The position numbers and the translations under genes are program-made. From NCBI RefSeq assembly GCF_021018895.1, contig NC_079364.1:17862885-17926884 (forward strand): a DNA stretch of 64,000 nucleotides, written 5' to 3'. The notes below the pieces were generated by a model, which ran no database searches, had not been told where the DNA came from, and saw only the letters and a program-made list of their open reading frames with translations. Below are positions 1-33,877 of this stretch, one piece after another. The stretch comes from Seriola aureovittata. Its lineage: Eukaryota > Chordata > Actinopteri > Carangiformes > Carangidae. How positions within the stretch are numbered: position 1 is the stretch's first letter; each line of letters opens with the position of its first letter.

Positions 1-241
1 TTGTATTTGTCAAGACGTTATTTTACACGGTTGGTGATAGACGATAGCGCTAAACCGTCTGCCGACGGATTGCCGTAAAGTGGGAATTCAGGTTGTCACA
101 TCCACGTTACTTCATACTTTACATGTAAAGTTACTACATTAAGCTATATGGCCACATGCTATTTACACGTAATAACAGTGTTTGAAATTATATGCTTATG
201 CTGATGGAGATGGAAAACAATCTGTGTCCGTCTGTCTTCAG
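1..241 (+). other. gins2: GINS2 intron 1, 3' part
   Basis: This non-coding stretch ends in a pyrimidine-rich acceptor (tgtctgtcttcag) directly before exon 2. The GINS2 N-terminal block (about 30 residues) is not encoded here in any frame, so the first exon must lie outside the window. Confidence 0.8.
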
Positions 242-356
242 GGCGACCTGGGTCCCTTCAACCCTGGACTGCCAGTGGATGTTCCTGTGTGGCTGGCTCT
301 CAACTTGAAACAGAGACAGAAATGTAGAATTGTTCCTCCTGAGTGGATGGATGTTG
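242..356 (+). CDS. gins2: GINS2 coding exon 2
   Basis: The exon has 38 codons plus one base and encodes [11 protein letters not shown] through PPEWMDV. It has an AG acceptor at 240-241 and a GTAAG donor at 357. It ends in phase 1, completing a Glu codon with exon 3, as in the MDVEK context of the family. Confidence 0.95.
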
Positions 357-2490
357 GTAAGAGTCAAAAACTCCATCCAGGTGTTTGACATGTTTTCAAA
401 TGGCTCACAGAGATGAATATCTTTAAGGTTCCAAGATCAACAGGACAGGATCATGTACATATGTATCAGCTTGTGACAGTGTTTGTTTGATTTATTCTTT
501 ACCTTACAACATGGATTTAAACATCAGTTGTGGTTCTGGCAGAGATTTGAGAGGGTAACTCTTACTGTGCCTCTCCACATTTTTAAATGCATAAACAAAA
601 TCAGCTGTCCCTAAATTAATAAAAAAAAAAAAAAATGGTATCAATGGGCACTATTTTTCCATGCATTATACAAATGATGATTTGTGGTAAAAGTTGGACT
701 AGAGATGACTACAGTCATTCAGAATCAGATGTAGGCAATTCAATAACATTATTTTCCTGTAGTTCCTCTAGTCAATAGACATATCAGTCATAATATCTAT
801 ATTGTTATTAAAACAGTTTACTGCTCACCACCACCACCACTACTCATGTGGAGCTGGTAGCTTTACAAACATAAAGGATAGGGCTGGTATTATTCTATGT
901 ATTTCTTAGTGTAAATAAATTGCAAGATAAATACCAACCAGCGATTAGTCTAGTTGTTGGTTTTAAATAGTTTTTGTAAAATAATAGAACTCTATAGCAC
1001 TAAGGAGTAAGTTACTTCGGGTTTTAGCTGCACAGGAAATACTTGTTAGTTGGATAGGTTAGTGATTTTGATTATTTTATTAAACTTATTGACAGTAACA
1101 AAAATATAGAATATTTCCAACTTTACCTTTTAAAGGTTTCAGGTAGATTTTTTGCTATTTCATCTCTCCTTGACAAGTCAAAATGGAGAGAGCCTGAAAA
1201 TCTTTAGCACAACATTTATTCATTGACATATACATATTTGGTGAATGAAATTTCTGTTTGGCCCCTTTCTGCTGTTGATGCTGTTCTCCAATGTGCAGAG
1301 AAACTGGAGGACATGCGAGAGCTTGAGAGGAAGGAGGATACCTTTACACCCGTTCCCAGCCCTTACTACATGGAGCTGACCAAGCTGCTACTTAATCAGT
1401 GAGTCTTATAGATTTAAGTTATCCCCACTCAGAAATAGGTCCTACCTTCGTATTGTGCTCACGGTGTTCAAAGTAATTAAACAATTTGTGAAAATGCTCC
1501 CTTATCATCTCTGTATGTGGCATTCTGCCTTACATGATGGTTTGTGTGTTTCCATAGCGCATCAGACAATATTCCTAAAGCAGATGAGATCCGCACACTG
1601 GTCAAAGACATTTGGGACACACGTATTGCCAAACTCCGTCTGTCCGCCGACAGCTTCATCAGTCAGCAGGAGGCACATGCCAAGGTAAAACTGATCACAC
1701 AGGATCATACACTGTACCTTTCACTACAATATTGACATTATTAGTTCATAGGATATTGTAATATATTACTTGATCAACAGAAAATTATTCAGCAACCAGT
1801 ATCAGTTCAGTAGTTCTAGCTTCTCAAATGTGGATATTTGCTGGTTTTCTTACTGTGGTATTAAACGGAATATGTTTTGGTTTTGGACTGTTGGTCCAAA
1901 AAACAAACAATATAAAGATGTTACCTTGGGCTCTGGAAACTGTCAGTTGTCATTATTTTTAGACATGTTATAGACCTAATTAATGGATTAATCACCTAAA
2001 TAATTAATCAATGATAACAAAAAAATGTTGCTTGGATTATTGGTAACATAGCTACATAGAAGTTCAAGAAAAACGTTAGCACCTTGGAAAAATTCTGAAC
2101 ATTCATCAGGTTCAGACAAACTTTTGAGCGCCTTGATTGTTTAATAGCCATGGTCCCGGTGTCTTGCAAAATGTTTGGCATTATCGTTTTATCCTCTCAT
2201 TTTGTGGCTCTACAGCTTCCTGTTTCACTCTAATATTAAGATCCAGTAGATATGAGCGCCAGCATTCACCGCAGACATTAGAGAATGACTGTCAAATTGA
2301 ATTGTTGCTTGTTGAATGCTTAAATCGTCTCCTGCCTAACTCTGCTTCATTCTCTCTATAGCTGGACAACCTAACTCTGATGGAGATCAACACCATTCGA
2401 GCGTTTCTTCTTGACTCGCTCAACTGCATGTACAAACTACGTTCCAATCTGCAGCCTGGTTCCAGTAAAGGACAATTCACGGACTATTGA
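242..2490 (+). CDS. gins2: GINS2 (DNA replication complex GINS protein PSF2), 5'-truncated by window edge; join 242-356, 1299-1398, 1558-1684, 2362-2490
   Basis: GINS2/Psf2 is one of four subunits of the GINS tetramer. GINS joins Cdc45 and MCM2-7 to form the CMG replicative helicase in the nucleus. Four exons with GT-AG borders join without frame breaks into 156 residues that read as the Psf2 family from the second coding exon to the stop. Recognisable blocks are [11 protein letters not shown] at the start, [52 protein letters not shown], and [10 protein letters not shown] near the C-terminus. Human GINS2 has 185 residues, so about 30 residues (coding exon 1) are missing; no matching sequence occurs in positions 1-241. 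The C-terminus, ending QFTDY after the stretch LRSNLQP, diverges from mammals, as is usual for this tail. A poly(A) signal follows 326 bases after the stop. The family call is near certain from sequence; the function is taken from the family. Confidence 0.96.
357..1298 (+). other. gins2: GINS2 intron 2
   Basis: AT-rich intron of 942 bases with an A-run near 619-634. I see no exon, RNA gene or recognisable mobile element in it. Confidence 0.85.
1299..1398 (+). CDS. gins2: GINS2 coding exon 3
   Basis: Encodes [20 protein letters not shown] and then [14 protein letters not shown]. The acceptor is cag at 1296-1298 and the donor gtgagt at 1399. Two bases at each end complete split codons, giving phase consistency with both neighbours. 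Confidence 0.95.
1558..1684 (+). CDS. gins2: GINS2 coding exon 4
   Basis: Encodes the central helical region [17 protein letters not shown], then [16 protein letters not shown] and ISQQEAHAK. The acceptor tccatag lies at 1551-1557 and the donor gtaaaa at 1685. Introns flank it on both sides: 159 bases upstream and 677 bases downstream. Confidence 0.95.
1765..2030. mobile_element. Decayed hAT-like MITE common in teleosts, inside GINS2 intron 4
   Basis: The stretch contains the landmarks atcaacagaaaattattcag, gcttctcaaatgtggat, ttttggactgttggtcc, ttaccttgggctctgg and a terminal attaatggattaatcacc. In this order they match my memory of an abundant fish element with ATTAATCGATTAAT-rich ends. It has no coding capacity. 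Assignment to hAT is from memory and not searched. Confidence 0.7.
2362..2490 (+). CDS. gins2: GINS2 last coding exon
   Basis: Encodes [20 protein letters not shown] and then [22 protein letters not shown] followed by TGA at 2488-2490. The acceptor ctctctatag precedes it. Alignment with the family is clear up to LRSNLQP; the last dozen residues are lineage-specific. Confidence 0.94.
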   Translation: MDNLTLMEINTIRAFLLDSLNCMYKLRSNLQPGSSKGQFTDY

Positions 2491-2840
2491 CCCACTAGAT
2501 CAAAGCCTGCTGAACACGTTTGGATCTTGTCCCAAGAATTTGGGGCGGCTTGGATGGAAGTGTGTACTTACTGAGCAAGCTCTTCATTACTGAAAAGACA
2601 GTTTTCTCTGAATCTGAAGAAAGCTCAAGAGTTGTACTCAGCCTTTTTAAGGGATTATACTTCTCTCGAGGGAGACATATGTTCCGTACATATTTACAGA
2701 ATCATTATATGCATATGCTGTTTGCAATATGTGCATACTTCATTTCATTTCATTTAGGATGCTCATAGTAGTTTAAAACAGCCACCATGCTTTTGTATGT
2801 ACCAGTATGTGACAAAATAAATGTATTAGTGTGTATGTCC
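2491..2840 (+). terminator. gins2: GINS2 3' UTR and poly(A) signal
   Basis: A canonical AATAAA lies at 2816-2821 and is followed by a GT-rich stretch (ttagtgtgtatg) from about 2826, the usual downstream element. Cleavage is therefore expected near 2835-2845. The UTR would be about 350 bases and contains no other feature. Confidence 0.75.
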
Positions 2841-3389
2841 CTGGTATATGAGTATATACATTAAAAAAAAATTTCCCTACAATTTTATATTTTTAATCAT
2901 TGTGTCTATTTGTCGTTATTATGTTTGTGTAATATTTCTTAAAAAATGTTCAAAATGTGCTAGAGGTATGGAGTTTTGTATACAGGGCCATTTAAACTCA
3001 CAGTGACATGCTAATGGTAAAAGTGTTAGCAATAATCAAAACAATTCCTGTCAATTTTTTAGTTTATTTTTAAGTCCTTGTGGGGAAATTAACTTTGTAT
3101 TTGATCCCTCCTAAATGTTAAGCAGCACTAAGCAGTCGTAGTGTAAAATGCATGTCTTTTGAGGTGGACAGAAAGCCACATAAATACAGCTCTAAACAAC
3201 ACTCACTGCGTTTTAATCCAAAACCAGTGGCAAGATATTATTGGTTGGGGTTATGATGTTTGAGTTCTAAGTCACCAGGTTTATAAAGGTCTTTGTCAGG
3301 AAAGGTCTAGGAATCGTTTCATTTTTTTTTTTTAATCATGTGAAATCGTCCACCTACTGCACCAGCACCCACAAACAGACGAAGGTTGG
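2841..3389. other. Intergenic gap between convergent GINS2 and GSE1
   Basis: AT-rich sequence without coding exons. It separates the GINS2 poly(A) site from the distal candidate GSE1 poly(A) site on the opposite strand. A T-run is present at about 3323-3334. I see no gene here. Confidence 0.6.
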
Positions 3390-3410
3390 TATTTAACATT
3401 TTTGAAATAT

Positions 3411-3416
3411 TTTATT
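3411..3416 (-). terminator. Distal poly(A) signal AATAAA, minus strand
   Basis: TTTATT on the + strand is AATAAA on the minus strand, in an A/T-rich context. It could end a long GSE1 3' UTR or a short separate transcript carrying the frame at 3629-3719. Confidence 0.45.
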
Positions 3417-5474
3417 TTCTTTTTTGTCTGAAATCACAGCCATATATTCATAAATACCTAATTACTACATTCAACAAAGAATATATTACATTACAATGAA
3501 TTCAAACAAGTACATTTTAAAAACAGGATTTCACAGCATCTAGACATCCTCCACTGAGTAATGGGGCTATTGCATGGGCGTGCGTGGGTTGGAGACACAG
3601 GGATGCTGGGTAAATGGGGCTTACTGCACTACACCTTCATCCCCAGCTCATTGGCAGCTTCCCTCAGCATAGGTGCTCCCTCATTAACTGATAAGCTGCG
3701 CTCTTGGCTCTTTTCTGCTCTGTAAAAATGACAGACTACACTGTATCCCTCTGATCCTCTGAACTGACTCAGGCCTCATTTATGAAAAAGATCTTATGAT
3801 TGAATTGTTTCTTGAAGATTCTTTTAGATGAAAGGAATTCTGTGCCCGTTCTCAACTTGCAAATATTTGAAAGGAGTGAGACATACAGTAGACACTTCAA
3901 TGTAAAATGTAAAGTGCCTTATCACTGATTGATGATGTGTCCATCATGTGGACTCCTAACTCATTCACATGCTCCCAAATTTTTTGAGGCACTTGTAAAT
4001 CATATACTGTATGTTTGGGGTAGTTGTGCTTTAGTCTTTTTTTAATAAATTAGCTTTCTGCACATTTTACTTTGAAATACTGAAATCGCTCTTATCCCAC
4101 CACCATAACTTAACATTTAAATTCATTACAACGATCTCTATGCCTCGCAGACGGCTTTCTGGGTCTCTAGTTGCACATACAACCACAAGGCTGAGGCAAC
4201 ATGAGTTACAGGATAGAAAGTCAGTGTAAAACTGGCAGAATCTCAGGGCAGAGCTGACGAGGAGGATGAGGGCAGACAGGCTGTAAACAGGTATGAGGCC
4301 AGGTAGATCAAACCTCTCTGATTTTATATGTACTAGGAAATGCCCTGTTTGAATCAAACTTTTGTGTGATTTCCATTCTATTTATAACATTGGCAACTTT
4401 GGATAGCAAGGGTCCTAAACAATGGGGAAACGCAGGAAGGAGATGAGTGGGGTCAAAGGTTTTCAGCAGTGGAAGATGGCCATTCTGGTTTGAATGTTTG
4501 GCTACCTAATTGCAACTCAAATTAAAATTAAGAATCCAAGATGCTACTGTTTGTTTTTCAGTTTGGCACTGTGTCCTCTCATGACTGCTGTTAAGGGCTT
4601 GATCTTGTAAGGCGTAACATTATTCAAAACGTCATATTGTTTGAGTCCAATGCTATATAATGTCATACAAAGTGAGGTGAAGGTCCAATGGTAGGATAAA
4701 GCATCAAGAACCAGTTTCATCAGCTGGCTGCTTAAGAGACTCTTCATGTCTTTACAAAATAATCAAGTAAGTCGAGTGACCCAAGTAAAAAAAAAAGAAA
4801 AAAGAAAACAACAAACAAAAAAATCCTAATTTTGACGCTGGATTTCAACTGGTTTCTGTATGAGAAACCAGTTGGTATGAGAATATCACAAGCTAACTAG
4901 TCATGCCAGCAGCAGTGAAGCTGACTGGAGGAGTTGTTGAAATGGGCATTAAAACAGACAGACAAATGTTGCTGTGAAGTAAGGGGGATGAGAGGGCAGG
5001 AGCCATGTCTCATGACCTCTGAGTAAGCTTTGCTGAGCTCAGAGGCCAGATGAGATGGCTGTGGCTGGGTCTCAGCTGCGCAGTGCCAGGAGAGAGTAAG
5101 AGGAGGAGGAGTGCATCCTGTTTTCTCTCACTCTGTTAAATGTCTCAAAATGAGCTGTTCTGGCCAGCAGCAGTACAAACACTAAAAGCAAGGCTTTCTT
5201 TTCCAACCCAAAAAGCATAAACATATAAAAATGGCAGGCTTTTTCTTTTAAAAGAACAATGATTAAAGTAATAAAAACATACAAAATTCTTTTAAGTCTT
5301 CATTTTATATACAATACAAGGCCGAAGCACCTTTTAAAATTCTTATTCTCAAATTTTCTATTTCGAAATAAAACATTTCCTTAATTCTTTCCAAAAAATG
5401 TGCATTTTCTAAGTTCTTCCCTAATTTGAACAGTTCTTTGTTGTAACACAGTACCACCAGGTAGTTCTTCAGCT

Positions 5475-5480
5475 TTTATT
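5475..5480 (-). terminator. gse1: Proximal poly(A) signal AATAAA for GSE1
   Basis: First canonical hexamer downstream of the GSE1 stop on the minus strand, about 555 bases after it. Use of this site is inferred only. Confidence 0.45.
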
Positions 5481-6034
5481 CTTAAGTGCATTTCCAGTTC
5501 AAAAGCTCATGTGGCCACTGTGATAAAATCAGTCCCAACTGGCCAGAAGCCTTCGTTTGGAGATTTGGAGCTTTCAAGTCTCTTGACGGCACCCCTCCTG
5601 GGGTGGCTGCTCCCTCATTGGCAGGATTGTCTGTGTAGATGTGGCGGTGAGGGATGCAGGGACTGAACAATAGAGCAGCAGGGACTGAAGAGTATGTGAA
5701 AAGCAGGTGCATGTGTGTGTTTGTGTTGATCTTCAGGTACTCCTGCCCTATACTCGCGCTGATCTCGGGGTTGGCTACATTGGCACACGTTAGTGGCTTG
5801 TGGCGCAGTCCCTGGCTGGCCACAATCCAAAGACTGCCTGTCCTTCACTGAATGGTCCTGTCTCCCGTGCATTCGTCTATCCATTCACTCAATTCAATCA
5901 TTCATTCATTCATCTTATCTGGCCCGCCATATTCTCCTCTGTGGAGCCATGTGGAACAGGCCATGAAAAATAAACTCTGGGTGTCAGTCTGAAAAGGGAG
6001 GTGGCCTGGGGGCCATCAGGTCTGCGTGTTGGGG

Positions 6035-29081
<23,047 letters not shown>

Positions 29082-30019
29082 GCCTACAAAATGGACAAAG
29101 TGGAAAAGAATGGGAAAGGTTTAATATCCAGTACTGCCCTCAGTGCTATACAGACACACATATGTTCTACAAGAGACATGGAAAGACCAACGCAGACAAA
29201 TATGTGTGAAAAGAGTAAGGCTTAGCGGTTTCCTTGGACACGGAGATTGTCAGGACAAAGTGTGGTGCTGGGTATCTATTTGTGACAGCTGGGGTGGATG
29301 GGGATTGGTGAGGGGCAGAGGGGCTTTGGTTGTATGGCTTAGGGTCAGAGGTGAGAGGTTAGGAGGGCGGGTCACCCTCCCTTGCTCTTAAGAGCTCCAG
29401 TCTGGCTGTGTGTCTGCCAGAGGTCCATGGTCATAGAGTTTACATAACACCTCTACTGAGCATGCTCTAACACTATCAGGGTGATTTTATTTCATACTGC
29501 GAGTATTATATGCTGTATGTTATCGCCATTTATGCATCGAGTGTGTCCCCCCCCTTTTTTAATTTAATTTCTAATTAATTTATTTTTTAAATGTGACTCA
29601 TGCCAGCTGGATATTTATGAATTTTAACAGTGAGTTTTAAATGAATTCTTGAATCAAGGGATCAGAGACTTGGCAAGCAGAACAAAAAAAGATTACACAA
29701 ACTTTCAGCCCAACAGTCAAAAATGAAGAGTTAAAGAGAGAACAACAGTGAAAAGGATGATGTTTTTTTAGTGTCATGTCTCTTTCTAGCTTCAGATTTT
29801 TGTAAGAGGGGAAAAAGGGTGAGGAGCGTTGAGACGGCTGTCCCTTTCCTCCCTGCGTGTATGTGTGTGTGGTGTGTGTGTGCGTGCGTGCATATGTGTT
29901 GAAAGGTGACACCGTGTTGACAGCCCCTCGGTCAGTGGAATCCCTAAACGCCAGAACGGCGTGTGATAGCCCTACGTGCTCGGGCAAAACACAGTCATTC
30001 ACACACGCGTGCCCACACA

Positions 30020-30025
<6 letters not shown>

Positions 30026-30062
<37 letters not shown>
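30026..30062 (+). repeat. (CA)n microsatellite
   Basis: About 37 bases of CA alternation. Confidence 0.95.
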
Positions 30063-30063
<1 letters not shown>

Positions 30064-30398
30064 GCACAAGCACAAGCGTTGAGAGTGGGTCAAAGGACAG
30101 CAAAAGTTCAGATTAGTGTAGATTGTGCGTGGCACAGGTATTAACCATTGCACCAAAACACACACGCTGTGGTTTGTTGAGAATCCTCCTTAAGTCAGAA
30201 TTCAAAGTAAACTGCCAGCTAACACAACAACTTCAAAGACAAAGACAGTCACTGAAATGAAAGCTGCTTTCTAACAGTATATCAACAGCACAATTAGATA
30301 AGTAGGAGTTATATCTGGGTTTACCCAAGAGTCTAAGAGGGCTATAAAAAGATCATGTTCCCTCCTGAGAAGAGAGCGGAGGCACAGCACCCCGTGTA

Positions 30399-30401
<3 letters not shown>

Positions 30402-30455
<54 letters not shown>
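30402..30455 (+). repeat. (TG)n microsatellite
   Basis: About 54 bases of TG alternation. Confidence 0.95.
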
Positions 30456-30458
<3 letters not shown>

Positions 30459-31311
30459 AGTGGACACGCACAGCGGCAAGTCAGGCATGAGAGAGTGAAT
30501 AACATTCCCAACACCTCTTGAGTTGTCCTGCCTGTAACCTCCCAGTTACCCAGTGCACTCCGAATGAACCCAGGACACAATTAATAATGGAAATCAACAA
30601 TGACCACTGTCTGAGCAACACACACGGCGCCATTGAGAGACTGGCCAAACAAGTAAAAACCACACACCAACTGCTCAGTCCGGTAACGTGACTTTGTCAA
30701 GACATTAAGAGTGCTGCTCCTCCCTCTCTCTTTGGAGAAAGTGAGAAAAAGTCAGACAAGGTAGTAAAAGAAATATACAAGAAACTTCTTGCGAAAACCA
30801 ACATACTATCCAGGCACAGAGTATAGTGTATTTAAGTCTGTACCAACCACACACACAAAACCTCAGCGCTAACAGACACACATGCGAGTAACGTAGTGAA
30901 AGAAGAAACAGATAGCACATAGCTTGACAAACACACACAGAGGCACACATCCGGAGGTCTGGCAGTGGTTCATGACCCCCCCCCCCACCCGATAGATTAA
31001 AAGCGTGGCCAAAGCTCCTTACTGCACAAAGGAGTGGAGCTGCCTGGATCCCCCATGGCTGCATCTTCACGTTGAGCCCAGCCCAGCACACACCGGCAGC
31101 CGCCGACAGGACACACACCATCTTCCTGCTCCTCTCTCTCGCTCTCCGTCTATCTATCTCCTCTCGCCCGTCCACCCTGTCTCTTTCCCTCCCTGCCTGC
31201 CTGCCCGCCTGTCTTCCTGTCTCTCGTGGTGCCGCTCACAAAGACCGTTTAGAGCTTATCTAACAAAGCAACACACCACACACGCTGCCTATCTCTCCCC
31301 TCCTTGCTCTC

Positions 31312-31333
31312 TCTCTCTCTCTCTCTCTCTCTA
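31312..31333 (+). repeat. (CT)n microsatellite
   Basis: About 22 bases of perfect CT alternation, in a pyrimidine-rich area (31130-31450). Confidence 0.92.
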
Positions 31334-32020
31334 AGTGAGAAAACAGAAATTCTTAGCCTAGCAGCTGCTGCGATGTCACATGACCCCCCCCCCAACCACC
31401 ACCACCACCCCCCTCCCTCCTCACACTCTCCCTCACTCCTCCTCCTCCCCTCTCAACCTATAATTCCTCAGCCATTTGTAGATAACAGACACAGGCATGC
31501 ATGCCCTGCCAAGGCGAGCTGGAGGAGGGGGAGGGGAAGAAGAGGAGAGGAGCTGAGGAGGAGGGGAGGGTGCTCAGCCGGTCACCACATCTGACCCCAT
31601 TGCTGGGGAGCGACAGGCAGGGTGTGTGTGTGTATGTGTGCATGTATATAGATGAACAGGGGGGGTTAGGTCAAATATCTGAGGCGCCCTTCCCTTCTTG
31701 AGACAGTTCGACAGAAAAAGAGAGAGAAGGAAAGAGGAAGAAAGAGGACATGTCCTGGCCTGTGTCAAGCCCTACAGCATGAGAAAGAAAACCTTTGGTG
31801 TTAGAATATCTGCCTCAACTCAATTCAGTCTGCTTTATTAACATAATGGTTATGTAACTACTGAAAATGCTTGTCAAGTGAAATTAAAGCGAAAGAATGA
31901 CAACTGCATCTGGAAAGTAAGGAGTAAAAGTAACGAAATCCATTCTCTCTTAATCAAGCATTACCATAACATACAAACAAGGAAGTCTTATCAAAAATGT
32001 GGACGTGCTATCAAACCTTT

Positions 32021-32023
<3 letters not shown>

Positions 32024-32061
<38 letters not shown>
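32024..32061 (+). repeat. (CA)n microsatellite
   Basis: About 38 bases of perfect CA. Confidence 0.95.
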
Positions 32062-32063
<2 letters not shown>

Positions 32064-33783
32064 CGAATACACGCACTGCAATTACAAAGAGTTGTTATCA
32101 GGGTGGAGGAGACTACTGCGTAATAGTGCTTGGGGGCGGAGGGCTCAGGAAAAGGGTAAAAGCGTGGGTTTGACTTCCCCTCTGTCTGTCCTGCTGTCAT
32201 TGCAGGGGTGTGAATGAGTTGTTTCTTTAGTCATTTCCTCCTTCCGTCACTCGTTACTTTTTTCAGAACAAGCGAAGGAGCAAGTGAGCAAGAGCGATGA
32301 CAGGGAAAGAGATTGTCTTTGGGGGAAAGCTGCACGGTGGCCAGCATTGTGCCAAGGGCCACCTCCCGACAAAGCTCCTCTCTGATGCTCAGGCCATGGT
32401 CCGACTCCCCTGAGAAAACACAGGACCGCCACACTCTGCTCTGTCTTTGTGTCTCTCCACTACCTCTTTTCCCTGTCTAGCATCATGAAGATCGCCCTGC
32501 TGGTTTTGGAGAGGAGAGTCTTCTTGCTGCCTGTGTTGGTGTTTTCCGACCATATCATGGCAGGTACGGGCTAAGGGGATTGCAGGTGATAACATAGCTT
32601 CCCCAAAAATTATGCTTGTTCAGTCTCCCACTGCTGGCACTGAAGTAGAAGTGTAGCTCATGGCAGGGTCCTGCTGGTTGATCAACTTCCCTGTTTTGAA
32701 CTGGCTTTGTTGCTTAGTATCTCCTATTTCTCTGCCCTCCTCTGTGTCATGTCCAATAAAAGTAAAAATGCTCAAAAAATACAACAAGCTTTACAAGAAA
32801 TTGGGGAGACCCTACAATAACAGCGGAAAGCTCCTACATTGGAAGAACGAAGAGTTAGCACTTATATTAAGAACAGCGTGGTTAAACAATTGCTACTTCA
32901 AGGCACTGAAAATCAAAACATGCACAATAGCATTAAGTGGAAATTGATGACGATACTAAGGTTATGTGGGTGTATATTTCTATTCTCTCGTTTCCATGAT
33001 TTCTTTCGAAACCGGAGAAATACAAGCCATGCGAGTCACGGCTCAAGTTATGATAAATAGCATGATCCAAGCAACCCAGGCTGAGTAATGTCTTATGAAT
33101 TTCCAGATAATTGAGCCCGCCGCCAATTCTTAACATCACTCGGTTGCAACACATTTGGTCAGTATTTTAAGCAGGCTCTACCCTTTGTTCCTCAAACATC
33201 CAGCAGATGGCATTGTCTCCCAGCTAATCAGAGGGGAGTCCTCTGTTAATGACACGGCATATGACACTATCATTTAATCGAGTGATAAACAAAAGAAAAA
33301 TAGATTTTAAAATGATTTTTCTGTGGATTATGAAAAGGACAAAGTCTGCATCCACTTGTAACATTTAGAATCTTGCTGCGAAGATCTAAAGAGGTATGAA
33401 TAAATTAGATCTTTTGGATCTCAAATGTTTAACATTTTTGCTGACAACCCAAGAGTCGGTTACACACCAAACTTCCTGATGTCGTTAACCCTTTAAATGC
33501 TGTTAGGCCCTAAGGGAAAACAAAACAAAGCCCTGAAAAAAAAAAAAAAAACTGGAATTCAGATTACAACAAACCACATACAAACATGATCCTGCCCACA
33601 TACACGCACAAGCACACATACACGCGCACACACACACACAGAAAGCAGATTGACTGCTAAATGGCATACAGTAAACACAGTTTTAACACCCTGCTGGAAG
33701 TAAAGCCGATCACTAACTCCCATAGTCAAACAAACACACTGTCACACACAGTTCCACCCTTTTGCTGGTTGGAATGCAGATTA

Positions 33784-33819
33784 TTCTCTCTCTCTCGCTC
33801 CCTCTCTCTCGCTCTCGCT

Positions 33820-33875
<56 letters not shown>
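33784..33875 (+). repeat. (CT)n joined to (CA)n
   Basis: CT/CG-rich tract to about 33821, then about 54 bases of CA. Confidence 0.95.

Positions 33876-33877
<2 letters not shown>

Larger units (their letters stand above)
3390..6034 (-). other. gse1: GSE1 3' UTR region (proximal and distal poly(A) options)
   Basis: On the minus strand the stop codon is at 6035-6037. The first AATAAA downstream is at 5475-5480, giving a UTR of about 580 bases. A second AATAAA is at 3411-3416, giving about 2.6 kb, closer to the long UTR known for mammalian GSE1. The region also holds a perfect 12-bp hairpin at 4846-4874 and a terminal-exon-like frame at 3629-3719, described separately. Reading frames on either strand around 5480-5880 look like chance frames. 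Confidence 0.6.

Noticed and set aside
182..388. ATG-initiated frame that reads into GINS2 exon 2
   Set aside because: The codons before position 242 do not match the GINS2 N-terminus, and a good acceptor lies at 240-241. The upstream part is intron read-through.
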